From Homalodisca vitripennis (Eukaryota > Arthropoda > Insecta > Hemiptera > Cicadellidae): DNA of 64,000 nt. Numbering within the stretch: position 1 is the first letter of the stretch; each line of letters opens with the position of its first letter. A program made the translations under genes and the position numbers. Under the pieces are notes generated by a model that had not been told where the DNA came from, made no database searches, and was given only the letters and a program-made list of their open reading frames with translations. Shown in pieces: positions 36,392 to 48,775 of the stretch. The stretch covers positions 169,874,501-169,938,500 of the forward strand of contig NC_060208.1 in the NCBI RefSeq assembly GCF_021130785.1. The letters run 5' to 3'.

Positions 36392-39300
36392 TATATATTA
36401 TATTATATATATACATATATTAATATTTCGTTACTTTTCGTTACATTATCAAAAGCATGTATAATAATATAATATAAAAGAAAATATATAGAATGAGGGT
36501 TATAAAAATATATGGTAACGAAACAAGTAAAGTAAACTTGTTACACTTTAAAAAGAAAAGTATTTAAAAAAATGTCTTATGTTACGCAATCAAAAGGGGT
36601 TTCAAACTCAGGAAAATTACGATAGCAGTGGTGAAATCGGTAGTTTGGTGTGGAAACTATAATCCTAGAATCCTCAGAGGCTAAAGTAATCAACACTGTA
36701 AAGCCCTCAGGGAACTCTTAAAACTTCACGCGCTATGTTATTTCAATACTAAAGAAAACCTCAACTAAAAATTGTTCAATATTATTGCTGTCATTGGTCT
36801 TGACCTTTTTTTACTACACTGTCATAACAATAAAACACCTTATTGTTGACATCATAAAATCTTTATACACTGATGGATATTTCAAAATTCTAATTTAAAT
36901 GGTCTTTAAACGGGTCTCGATGATAAATTACTACTATTACCTAATAACTTCCGTTTAAAAATATACTAGAACCCAAAAATAAAACACACAATTAATTTTA
37001 TATATAAACATACGGGTTATTCCATTTATTAATGTAGTCTGGTAAACAGAATGCCTGAGCATAAACTCTAGATCAAATCCCTTAAGGCTCAGTTTACTTT
37101 GAGGAATTAAAATTAATATTTAATGCATCCATCAGCTGTTATAAAACGTAAAAAACAATCAAATTTTTTTAAATTACTCATATGTTTCTATAACACTATT
37201 ACAAAACTCGGTAATTACTTTTTTATTAAAAATTATTTTAAAACTATACTTTTATTTACAATACTTTTTTCTTAATACGTTTAAACAATTCAGAGTATTT
37301 TCACGAGCTAATCCTGGTCAACAAACCTGAATAGTAAATTTTACCGTTTTAATACCCCTCTCTTTATAAATGAAATTGCCAGAACCAAGGTATAATACAT
37401 CGTTTTGTTTTTTCACCATTAAGCAGTTATTTTCTGGTTTAAGCAACAAGATCACGTTAGTACTGATGTCCTGTATTAAAAGTTGGGCACCTATAGTTGC
37501 CGGAGTTATTTGCTTTTATAAAAATAATATATTCATACATTAAATTCTACTAAACTAATTACTAAACTATAAATTAGGAGGAATGTGTTTTGTAGTCATT
37601 ACATGCTTATGCAGAATGATATAATATACGCCGGTCATATCAATATTTACCTATTAGTTCCAATTTCCAATAAACAACTTAAAAGCCTGTATTTGGAATT
37701 TAATTGTTTTAAAGCATTATATTTCACAAACTATATTTCGAAAGTGAATTTAGTTTCATTACGAATGTAAGAACGTTTGAATCTAGAAGGGTAAAATTAT
37801 TTTTTTAAACACTTGCGATACATTATATTTTTATTGTAAATATAATAATTTATCATATTAAATCTCATTTTATTTTTAAGTATTTATCATAGTTTAAATG
37901 TTGCAACTAACGACCAGATAATTTGAACAATAAAAAGTGTAACAACGTATTCAATTCTAGACCAAACGAGATACCTTCTCTTTTCGTTGGCACATTCACA
38001 CTTAAGATCTTCGACCTAATTTAACTTTTAACCTAAACAGATACTACCTTAAAATCAGAGCCATTTTGCTTGAAATCACAATAATAACAATAAAATCGAC
38101 ACTCAATTATATATTTTTAAATATATATATTATATATATATATTTATATATATTATATTATATTATATATTTTAGATTATAAGGCTGTCATTTTTAGTAA
38201 ATCTCAATGCAGGCAGATAAAAGGAAATGCCCGAACAATTTAAGAAGGGATGACTGATCTCAGATTGGTTGGCATCTCATGAGCTCCAATATGAAACGGC
38301 CCGTACCAGCACATGTAAAACCGAGTTCTTTGTATAGCAATAATAAAAATATGAAATATGAAGCAGAATATAACTTCCAACACTGAGATAAACGTTAAGG
38401 AGATTCGGTATTTATTGGGTTTTTACAATTATATTTCTGAATTTCAACTCATTAAATTACAAGTTAAATATTTAATTTTGTATTACATTGAGACATAATT
38501 TAAATTCAAGCAGGATTACAAAGATTGGTTTAAAACTTGTCCGGTTAAATTAAATTGGCAATGCATTATTTCTATACAATTTGGTATTTTGCTTCTTAAT
38601 AATAGCTCAATTCAGGTGTACAAAAGATTTCCACTTGCAAATAAATAAACATTTTTATTATAATACAAAATTATAATACATAAATGTATTTAATACCGTA
38701 TAATACTGTTCTGTACTATTCGTGTGAAGATGAATTAAAGGTCAAAACTGCTACTCAGGTCATTTTGAAGGGTCTATTTTATCGCCGTAAATTGGGAAAT
38801 TTTTAACCTTTTTCATTTTACTGTGTACTTAAAAATACTATAAATCAGGAGTGGGGATTCATCATTTTGGTATTATATTTCGAGGGTAATAAGCATTATT
38901 CTTGTTCAAACTATAACCACGTAAAACAAAGAAGGCTTCATACAATTCTCACATGTCAAATTCCATCGGTATCAAGCATAAACTATATTAAAGGTGCGCA
39001 ATCATTAAAGTTCATCTAAAGAATACAAAGTTACTCTTTTCAAAATAAAGAAAGCTGTTTTGAAAACATACATCTTATATATATATATATAATTAATAGA
39101 CAATTTCTAAGTATAATGTTTGTACAAAAAAAAAACCGTTGCATATAATTAGCAATTTATTTGTCACAAAAAATCTTTTTTTTCGAATGACTTGAAATTA
39201 CTAATTATTAGTAAAAAATCTGTACATTGCATTTTTTATTGAATGACATGCTGTGTGTCATATGGAAGTCTATAGACAATTTTATCGTTTAGAGCTAATA

Positions 39301-41640
39301 CTAATAAGTATAGTACATCACATACTCCGGATCAATGATATTGAATTTTACTGTCGGTATAAAGATATATGAGATTGACGTGATGTGACTTTGGACCATC
39401 GTATACGTCCCCGAGTTTACAACCAATACACAGGGTTAGAAATATTTGCATTACGCCCGCACAGCTGTTCATATTTTGTTGCTCACAAACATTTTTGTAG
39501 AAAACAATAAGATATATTACTTTTATGTTTTTCACATTTAATCGCAATTATGGTCTATGTTCAAATAGTTTCTGAGCAACGAAAATGAGCTGATACCTCC
39601 TTAATTAATTTAACGATTGCGTGATGAAAAAAATTTTTAATTAAAAATACGCCTTTTTTATCTTTTATTCCAAATATTTAAAGAATATTTGAATAGATGT
39701 TGTGTTTTATAAAAATTATCTAGTTTACTGAAAACACTAACCTAGGTAATTTTTAAAACTGTGTTCCTTATCTGGCCATACGTCTGTACGATAAATCTTA
39801 GGGTTAAAACAAGGTCTAGTTACAGTTTAATAACAGAGATAGTATTTAATCTTAGTGTAAAAAAGGAATCTTAATGATGTTGAGTCCAAACAGTTGTGTC
39901 TGTTTGTCTGTTCTGTCCAAAACGACAATTCCATAATAACAATATGTTAATACTAGGGGTACTGTTAGTTATGTCCATGTAAACTGTTAGTAAAATCGGT
40001 TGAATAGTTAAACGCGTGAGTCGTCTATAATATTATTTGCTTATAAATATGTAGTTTAGTGAATTTGCGATCATCCAAAATAAATTTAAATGAACTTACG
40101 GTTTTATTCATCATTTTTTTACGTGCCCCTGTTACTGGAATCATGCACATTTTCTGCAAATTTGTGTCAAGTAGGTATCTAGGCCTGTAGGTTAAGTATA
40201 GGCTGTATGTGTGTGTGTTGTTTATGCCTAGGTAGGTTTATAGGCATATCCTCATTAACATGAAAGTATGCTATATTCAAAGAGAACAAAACTTAATTAG
40301 TTGACAAACAGCTTTAAAAGACGTAAGCGTCTTTTCACGAGTAAAGGTAACAATTATAAATCAAAATAAACCTGTTAAACCTTGATTAATTATAGGAATA
40401 TCTGCAAAAGTGTTTCGTGTCTCGCATTAAAAGTGCTAGAGTTCGTTTATAGCTGGCTTGATTCCTTTCCCTTACTTTAGTGGTCAGGTCAGGTAATCAA
40501 ACCTCGGGCACTTAGTTCGCATACTATTCCGAGATACTCGTCTAAAGTTCCTCTCATCGAGTATTACCTTGGTCTTGTTTGGAATTGCAAATGTACGGAC
40601 TAGATCTACTGATGAGACAATTTGAGAGCTTTTAAAATTTACAATGTCGCAAATTCTGTTGTGTTTTAGAAATTCTTTTAATGTACAAGAAAATGTTGAT
40701 TACATTATTAATTTACACTGTATGTTTATAAACACAATGGACAAATTTACAAATATTTCTGGAAAGAAGCTATTTATATAACTCTACTATAAACGTATTA
40801 CATCGCGTTATATTTATTATGTTTTTAATTATGGATGAATGAATTATTAAATTATTTTATATTTCCTCTATGAACTATGTTATTCATAGGGGAATAAAAA
40901 TTAGGAATGATAGTCCTAGACCATCTGTCCTCTATTTATATAAGGAGAACCGTATGAGCTAGAACAGCCAAATAAATTGTAAACGCGCTTAATAAACTAT
41001 CGGATTTCCTTAAAGATTATTTAGTTATACTTTTCCAATTTACAAAATGATAAAAGAGATATAATATTACATCATGACTAATATTACTAAGAGGACTAAG
41101 TATTCCTCTGCTGATTTTTAAAATATACCACGGGTTATTGTAATATTTGACCCATTCTTTGAAATATTTTATGTGAAAATCATTGTTTTATCTTTACTGG
41201 TTCTCATAAAATATCGTTTCTTCTACAACTACAGGGCCCCTATGTTTTTAAATGTATTAGGAGAGTTCATTATCTTCCTTCCAGTAACTACAACATATCT
41301 TTTTAGCCAGTGTGTTTATTAAGTATTTAAAAACGGCATTCCCTTAAAGTATCTGTTATCTATTAATAAGCGGCGTGAAAATTGGATGATAACTGCTAGT
41401 AATTATTTAAAATATTAAGTTCGTGACGGATACCTAAAAATCATACATATATATATTGCAAGTAAAATCATTGTAGAAAATAATAAAAAGGTTTATTAAT
41501 TTATTAATCATCAATATACGACTTTATCACAACTAAACTACACCATTAAATGTTTCTTCTCATCCCACTTACCTATTTTTACTTAGAATATATTATAGTA
41601 AGAAATTGTAAAATTTACATACTACGTTTGATCACATATT
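36389..41640. other. Right arm: non-coding DNA and LINE empty site
   Basis: Partner of 7,031-20,140 without the LINE and the 1.8-kb left segment. At 37,270-37,300 the sequence runs straight through the place where the left arm carries the LINE. At 40,825-40,920 about 90 bp stand in place of the left 7,775-9,580 segment. The TA tract at 38,112-38,170 is interrupted. No gene seen. Confidence 0.6.
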
Positions 41641-42260
41641 TATTTATATGATATTTTTTTCTGTCTAAAATGGTTACCAATAACACCAGTATAAAAATAT
41701 TCTCTAAAGCTCAGCCAAATCCCATGGAGGAACATGCACTATCATCACACTCAGCGTTCCTTATACAAAAATCAAGTTTCGTTTTCGGGATATCGTTTGA
41801 ACAAACATACAAATAGACAGATATACATACAGACAGGCAGACAAAAAGAAATAAACATGTTTCAACTTCAGTGAGTAATGGAGTGCATTAAAGTTTAGCA
41901 AATGATTAAAAGTCACATGGTGATTGGATTGAGTTTGTTTGTAATTTTATTTATTCTGCTTTTATTCGCTTTCATCACGGTTACCTATAATACCAATGTA
42001 AAAACATTCACTAATGCTCAGCCAAACCTAATGGCGTGATATGTACCATCTTCGAACTCAGTATTGCTAATATTTGAATAAAAAATGAAATGTTACACAC
42101 AAAAGCTTCACAATGTTACTACGCAGCTATACTAAGTTGTACAATGTTACTACACAAGGAAGCTTCATGAAAAACGACAACTTTAATTGTCGGTTCGTTT
42201 TCTAGATATCCCCTGGACAGACAGACAGAAACTAACAAACTCATTACAAATTTTATGAAA
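41641..42260 (+). repeat. Right-arm partners of the paired CTGT-tail repeats
   Basis: Two plus-strand copies (about 41,650-41,870 and 41,930-42,260) each run from 'ggttacc' through 'gctcagccaaa' to 'cagacagacagaaa' or 'cagacaggcagacaaaaag'. The tails are cleaner here than in the left arm. Confidence 0.75.
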
Positions 42261-42512
42261 TTTAATAATAAAAGAAGTTATTGTAATTAATAAGCAGAAA
42301 ATGGCACATACCGTCATGATTAAAGTTTATCTGGTAAATCTTAATAACATACATTAACATATATTTTCGAAACCATGTGAAAGCCAGATTTACGCCTCTT
42401 TAAGTGCAAGAAAGGCTGGTAAAGGCTCCTACAAATGACATTTTCGTTAGACGTGCAGCGTTATAAATTAACCAAACGATTCCTTACAATTTTAAAGTAC
42501 TTATTGTTTGAC

Positions 42513-42908
42513 GGAGAACGTTATTGCATCCAATTACAGATAGGATTTTCTTTTTCTTTTACTTCAAGCTCATGTCTGTTACTAGCCTATGCCCCGTTAC
42601 CTTACTTACTTTTTTTAGCTCTATTGTAATGGGAGCTAGGTTTATGTATGTACGTGAGTGTGTTAAGTGTGCTACATATCTGAGTTATATATGATTAAAA
42701 CTTATCGGCAATGTGGGTCGACCTATCTTTTCAACGACTCGTGCCCACGCACAGGCTTGCCTATGTGGATACTTTTTTCCTATATTTTAAGTAATGTTAA
42801 TGTTTTAATCATACTTTAAAATTACTATAGTATATATTACTCTATTATGGAACTGTAATTTCTTTATTTGGAAATAAATAAGGTTTTGAATTGAATTTGA
42901 ATTGAATT
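42513..42908 (+). mobile_element. 5'-truncated LINE tail, right arm only
   Basis: The left arm (about 6,135-6,160) runs uninterrupted across this point. The insert ends 'tttggaaataaataaggttt' followed by a (TTGAA)n tail, a typical LINE 3' end, and is flanked by a short duplication ('ttgac' at both edges). At about 396 bp it contains only 3' UTR-like sequence and no recognisable coding domain. Its tail differs from the TTTGAC tail of the left-arm LINE, so it is a different family. Confidence 0.85.
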
Positions 42909-43270
42909 GACTTAGAACAATCAAATGTTAGCATTTTTAGTAGTTAATTTTAAATATAGAAATAGCTTGTAATTTCACACACACACACACAAATTAGATT
43001 TGATTACGTCTGACATGTACTTAAATATTTTGTAATTATTATGTACAAAAGTCCTACGACAAGGACTCGACAATAACTGATCAGCGTGAAACATGAGATA
43101 TTGAACGGAAACTATGCATGAGCACGTTTCCATATGACCATTTCACCGACGCCACCTACAATACACGAGCAGATTGCTCTGACGTCATCGGTCTGTGCAG
43201 ACATACTTTACCAAACAATACGTAAGAGATGTGTTTGCAACGACGACTTGATGTTAATTGTTTAATTTCA

Positions 43271-45110
43271 AACACTGTTTCTTTTAATGCAAGTTACTAA
43301 TTCGAATTGTACCATGCTAGTATGTTTTTTGTAGTAAACGAATGTACCATTATTAAATACTTTATGCTTATTAAGCATTATAATTACTAAGGTCGTTTTA
43401 ATTCCAATTACTTTTAATAACAAACAAAGATGTCAGAAAACCTGTTAGATGTATATTTTTTCGAGGTAGTACTAAAAATATACCATGAATGTACGCTTGG
43501 CTTTATTTTATATGCAGATACAAATTTAATTACATTTTTAACTTGGACTAACTGTTTCCTTGACTTGTTACATTTATATGGCGTAGCACTAAACCCTAAA
43601 GGAGTCCCTTTCAACAAAACAATTATATAAATATAAACATTTTGAAAACTTTTACTTAGAACCCCTAGATCTTGATTACTCTTACTTTCGTATAGGACCA
43701 TGAAGTTATTTCAACAATCTTCATCAAAACCAGTTTCATGGAAGTGAACTTAAGGTTTCATCGAATTCACAATAACATAACAAAAATATTTAAGCCATAA
43801 GAAGCAAGAGGTCCACTTGAATAGTCTTGACAAAGTTATAGCATCTTTTAGGTGACCACAACTGTTTCAAATGTATAGACCAAGTATTTAAATTCATTTT
43901 GTATTCCTACAGGTTCACAATATCTATTGATTTATGAAATATAATTCAAGACTAAGGGAATCAAGCAGTAAAACCAATGTTATGAATGTAATGAAGGGCA
44001 CCAACTTAAAGATATTTAATATGTACTTGTGATGTCTTTAGTTAAAACAAAAGATTCTTACACAATTAAACTATGATTATGATCCACTAAAAACTATGAT
44101 TATATGAAATGTATTATACATAATTTATAACTATCTAAACAGAAAAACCTGAAAATATGCAACTATATTAAATACATACAAGTCTATGAATAAATTAATA
44201 TATTGATGTCTGAAATGTAAAACGTGCATTTATTGAATAATAAAAAAAGAAAGAAATATATCAAATTGCCAAATATTATACATTTTAAACAATTGTGTAC
44301 TTAATCATTATAACGAACCGTTGGTGTATACCGAACTTCCTACATTACTATAGTAATGTTAACTTATGCATTTTAACAATATTGTCTGATCACATTTCTG
44401 AGGTTATCCATCGTCTGATCTAGTTGAGATTTAAACATAGTTTACTAAACGTCAGTATTGAGAATAGTGGTTATATTCAAAAACTGTTCGTAATTATATT
44501 ATTTCTAATTCTAAAATTATACACTAAAATATTACTACAGCGTCATGCTATAACATTAATAAAAGAGTAAACGGAAGGGTTACCAAACAACTCAATAGGT
44601 CGTAAACTTAATTTTGTACGAATTACATAAAAACGAACTAACGTAAATTCTCTAAGAAATTATATTTCATTACGGTAATAGCAGCACTTTTATCTTAAAT
44701 TTTTAACTTACATGTTACTTTTTCTACGAAACAGTGACAATTCAGAACCTTTTAAACCATGAAATATTCAACATACCATCCACTCTCTTTCCTCTCTTAA
44801 AGCTCATGTATCTATACAGAGAGTTTTTATTATGTAAATTTGTGGTTAGTTACATATCCGAAAAAGTAACTATTTTGTAATAATAGGAATTATATTTGAA
44901 TCATTTGTGTTGCATTTATATACTCCTAGTGTATAATTTTTATAAATACTATAAAAAAGAAACAGTATAATCTAGCTTCTTTTTTAGTTCTAAGTTTAGA
45001 GTGATTGGTCAAAATGCATAAATATTTTACTTAAATTTATATTGCCTTATAACCTTATGTACATGAAGGTAGGAGTACGCCACACCATGTGTCACAGTTG
45101 CTTACCTGAG
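43271..45110. other. Right arm: non-coding DNA before the Gypsy element
   Basis: Partner of 3,985-5,780. The frames at 43,414-43,701 and 43,430-43,630 overlap on opposite strands and are not open in the left arm. No gene seen. Confidence 0.6.
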
Positions 45111-45114
45111 GTAG

Positions 45115-45961
45115 TGAGCCGGTTCAATACCTATATCTCCCCGGCTCATGTGTGTTTTATATAGTGTATGTGTGTGTGGTTTATTGGCTGCAGAGCCCAC
45201 TGACCATTTGAAGGCGTTTGGCCTTTCCGGTAGAGTGGCGTCAAGACTCCGAGCCGTGGTGTACAAGTTAGGAGTAGCTCCAGTTTAATATTTTGTTTAA
45301 TTAAGTGTTTGTTAGTTTTGCTGAGCTGTTTTCCTTCTGACATGTGCGGCTAAGTTTACGGCCCCTCACTGATGAGGTCCAGGAGATGAGTTGATTTTCT
45401 GCTGTCATCTCTCCCTCATGCGTGGTCGCAGAGAACCTTCGCTTTTGCGCTCTGCTGAAGGACGGCCACCATGATGGACATTTCTACTAGTCAACATCTG
45501 TGATACCCTCATATTCTTTATTTATTTGTTATTGTTATTGTTGCCATTTATATAGTTTATATTTTGTTATTTAATTTTAAGTTAGTTTTAGATATTATTT
45601 AGTTATTTCTTGGATTTCATTAGGAGCCCGCCCTTAGCCGAAGGATACCGGGTGGAATTGGCATTTCTTGTTTCAAATTATGGCGTTTCTAATTTTTGTA
45701 TGCAGGTGCACCTGACAAGGATTGTTTGAGGTATACTACTGCAGGCACTTTTTATTTTTTTTATTTATAGTATATATATATATATTTATTTATTTTGACT
45801 GGATAGGCCTATGCTGTGTCTTAGTAAATGAACCTGAGTATACTGACCACGGTGTTCTTTTTTACCTAGTTTTGTTTTGATCCGGCATCCCGTTCGCCGC
45901 CATGGGCGCGCGCTTCCCTGATGGTTTGCTGTGGGTGTGCGAGCGGCGATGTACGGTTTCA
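45115..45961 (+). repeat. 5' LTR of the Gypsy element
   Basis: Starts TGAGCC and ends TTTCA, so it has TG...CA ends. It includes a GC-rich end segment ('gccatgggcgcgcgcttccc'), a (TA)n tract near 45,769 and a 'gataccgggtggaattggc' motif (45,645-45,663) that recurs in the leader. It matches the 3' LTR apart from 4 bp in the TA tract. Confidence 0.96.
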
Positions 45962-45962
45962 A

Positions 45963-45976
45963 TGGTAGCAGAGCGT
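45963..45976 (+). promoter_or_regulatory. Primer binding site, initiator tRNA-Met type
   Basis: 'tggtagcagagcg' starts one base after the LTR. Its first 11 bases are complementary to the 3' end of animal initiator tRNA-Met (...CTCTGCTACCA). This is the usual primer position for minus-strand synthesis. Confidence 0.8.
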
Positions 45977-46071
45977 GGTTAGCTGCTCTCTCAGCTGTCT
46001 CTCAGTTCTGGTTTTGTTTGTTGGTGTAGGTTAGTGTTAGGTAGGGGGAGGTTAGAGTACACAACTTTTTT

Positions 46072-46120
46072 TCATTAGGAGCTCGCCCTAGCACAGGATA
46101 CCGGGTGGAATTGGTTTAGT
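46072..46120 (+). repeat. Leader copy of an LTR motif
   Basis: 'ttcattaggagctcgcccta' plus 'ggataccgggtggaattgg' repeats the LTR sequence at 45,617-45,663 ('ttcattaggagcccgccctt...gataccgggtggaattgg') with small changes. Its placement in both LTR and leader suggests a protein-binding, regulatory or packaging element, but the function is unknown. Confidence 0.75.
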
Positions 46121-46433
46121 GTCTTGCTTCCTGCAGACTTACCCTTTGCAGGGAGCAAGGGACTCTAAATTGCTTAACCGCTAAATTTATCTAACTGTAC
46201 TCTACTTCTCCCCTATCAATGTGTTGTGTTGTTATATTTATTGCTTCTGTGTTTGTAGGTTGTGGTTAGTGTATATTTGCAGGGTATCCTTCTATTAGGT
46301 AGCAGGTATTAAGTTCTTCACTTGGACCACGTCAGTGTAAGCCTTTTGTGAGTTGAGTCCACTTAGGTTACTAAGTAATTGTTGCGTACGCTTTGTTGTT
46401 TATTGTTGTATTTATTTGTCTTAATTGTTTGGT

Positions 46434-47710
46434 ATGGCGTTTTCCCTGGTGCCTGAACAACTACGCAAGCCCGAGTTGGTTTTTGAGGTCCTGACGAGAG
46501 GACAGAAGCCCGAGGGAGATGTGAGGGCATTAAGAGCTCAATTACGGGCTTGTATAGCGTTGGACCGCAGCTGGAATGCAGAGTTCCAAATTAACACAGA
46601 ATTTGAGTTTTGTAAAACCTGAATGGAGGAATTAGAAGACGATATTAATTTTGAGTCACTTCCATGTCCGGGTCAGCAAAAGCTAGATTGGCATCTCAGC
46701 TTTTACATTGGCGTGACAGAATAGTTTTACTTATGTCAGCTCCTAGTTTAGACTCTGCTATTAAAAGTTGGGCTTTTTCGGCCAGTAACAAATTAAAACA
46801 AGCCTTAGATGGTTTGAGTGAGGTGCGCTCGGTGAAAGAGAAGGGGGTAATATTTACCGCTGTCACTCCAACGGAGGTTCCCACTACCATTACTTTTGCT
46901 AACCATCCACCGGCTCTTTCTTTCGAGCCTCCCAGAGTTACTATGTCTCCGATGGGTAGTGGCCCTCCTGAAGCGGCTGGTGAGGCATCATCTATAGTTG
47001 TGCCTTCCTTTTCTAGCTTTGGCAAACTGCCCCATCCTTTGGGGAGTGTTTTACAACACTTCCCCAGAGTTGATGGGCTTGACACTAATTTACTTATCCA
47101 TTTCCTTCTGGAAGTTTTTAAGCTAAGAGAATTTCCTGGTATGACAGATGCCATGCTTATGCAGATTTTAGCGCAGATCTCCTTAAGGCCGCTTTTTGAT
47201 CGCCTTCTAGACTGCCTTAAGAGAGGTGCCACCTTTGACCAGTTCCACGCCGAGATCTTGGAGTTCTTTGTACCTGCTCGGGTTATGGAGCGCTTGCGAG
47301 TGGAACGCGTTTACCGTCCTCAGGCACCAATCGAGACGTTGAGCCATTTTGTCGGGGAGATACGGGATGTAGCCCGGGTGTTGCGCTTGAGCTTGAGCGA
47401 AACGGAGTTGGTGAGCCTTATTTTGGAGGGCATTAAACCTGAAGAACGCTCCCGTTTGATTTTTTGTAGCCGTCCCGCATCTTTTGCGGATTTGGACCGC
47501 CTCTCCATCATCTCTAGAGGGGTTCAGGATGCGGATGATCAAAGGGAGGCCATGTCGAGGCATCTTCCTCACTTGCCTCCGGGGCCGGTCCATGCTCCGG
47601 TGCAGTCTGAGCCAGCAGCTGCTCCTTCCCGTAGGCAGCCTCCTACCTGTTATGGCTGCAAGCAAGTGGGACATATTAGACCGTTTTGTCCACTTAATAA
47701 AAAAAACTAG
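46434..47710 (+). pseudogene. gag: Gypsy gag, frameshifted
   Basis: Gag is the structural protein that forms the particle and binds RNA. ATG 46,434 opens a frame beginning 'MAFSLVPEQLRKPEL' that meets TGA at 46,620-46,622. After a frame change, the main part runs 46,664-47,710. The capsid-like region includes 'FDQFHAEILEFFVPARVMER' and 'IETLSHFVGEIRDVARVLRL', as in Ty3/Gypsy capsids. A CCHC zinc knuckle 'CYGCKQVGHIRPFCP' lies near the end, followed by Lys/Asn and TAG. A TGA plus a frameshift mean that no full-length gag is made. Confidence 0.9.
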
Positions 47711-48178
47711 TAAGCTTGCGGACGAGTAACCCGACTCGTGCCGTAAAGGTAATTTTGAGGGCAAATATGTACCTGATTTTGATGGTAAGGGGGTAGCTGG
47801 TTTAATACAGAACAGAAAGATGTAGCCGTCCCGCATCTTTTGCGGATTTGGACCGCCTCTCCATCATCTCTAGAGGGGTTCAGGATGCGGATGATCAAAG
47901 GGAGGCCATGTCGAGGCATCTTCCTCACTTGCCTCCGGGGCCGGTCCATGCTCCGGTGCAGTCTGAGCCAGCAGCTGCTCCTTCCCGTAGGCAGCCTCCT
48001 ACCTGTTATGGCTGCAAGCAAGTGGGACATATTAGACCGTTTTGTCCACTTAATAAAAAAAAACTAGTAAGCTTGCGGACGAGTAAGCCCGACTCGTGCC
48101 GTAAAGGTAATTTTGAGGGCAAATATGTACCTGATTTTGATGGTAAGGGGTAGCTGGTTTAATACAGAACAGAAAGAA
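47466..48178 (+). repeat. 356-bp tandem duplication across the gag 3' end
   Basis: 47,466-47,821 is repeated almost exactly at 47,822 to about 48,178 (start 'gtagccgtcccgcatctttt', end 'taatacagaacagaaaga'). The duplicated unit contains the zinc knuckle, so two are encoded. The second copy has one more A in the run after 'cttaat', so it reads on as 'NKKKLVSLRTSKPDS' where the first stops. The few differences mean that the duplication is recent. Confidence 0.95.
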
Positions 48179-48209
48179 AACAGAAAGAAATAGACTTGGG
48201 GACAGTTAT

Positions 48210-48773
48210 CATCGTTGGCCGAGAGGGGAGGTTGCTGCTCTGGCTGCGCAGGGAGTAAGGGCTGCCCGCTCAACCTGCCCACAACTGGATGTACTTGTGG
48301 GGAATGTGGTGCGGAAGGCCCTGGTTGATTCTGGGTCAGCATGCAGCCTGATTTCTTTGTCGTTTTTTGAAGATCTAAAATCCTCTGGGCTAATACGGCA
48401 GGTTGAGCCTAGTTCACTTATCTGCTGGACTGCTTCACGCACACCTTTACCTATTATCTGTAGTGCCCAGATTCACATCAAAATTAATTATTTCTCTTGG
48501 GATTGGAGTTTTTTGGTGGCTAAGGACCTGACTTTTCCTTTCATCTTGGGAGCAGATTTTATCGGAAAAACTGGCATGATTTTGGATTTGGCCTCCAGTC
48601 ATGTTTTCTTTGCTTTCGCCAGGCGGGTGCTCGTTCCCTTTTCAGATGTCGAGTCTCGTGGGACTGCTGCCTTAGAGATGGAAGATAAGAGCTTGACTCC
48701 TCCTGACCAACTAGGACATCTTACGCCGAAAGAGGCTGAGGACATAAGGCAGATTTTTTTCCAGTTTTCCTGA
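48210..48773 (+). pseudogene. pol: Gypsy pol: retropepsin-like protease
   Basis: Aspartic protease that processes the polyprotein. The catalytic motif is 'ALVDSGSACSLI' (Asp-Ser-Gly) near 48,320 and the second motif is 'FILGADFIGKTG' near 48,545. The reading frame continues upstream of the DSG motif, so no separate start is expected. The frame hits TGA at 48,771 because of what looks like one extra T in 'cagttttcct'. Reading one base further on gives the RT frame. Confidence 0.88.
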
Positions 48774-48775
48774 AG

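Noticed and set aside
46696..48442. Minus-strand frames opposite gag and protease
   Set aside because: Shadows of the coding strand, with no domain. Two of them are identical only because of the 356-bp duplication.
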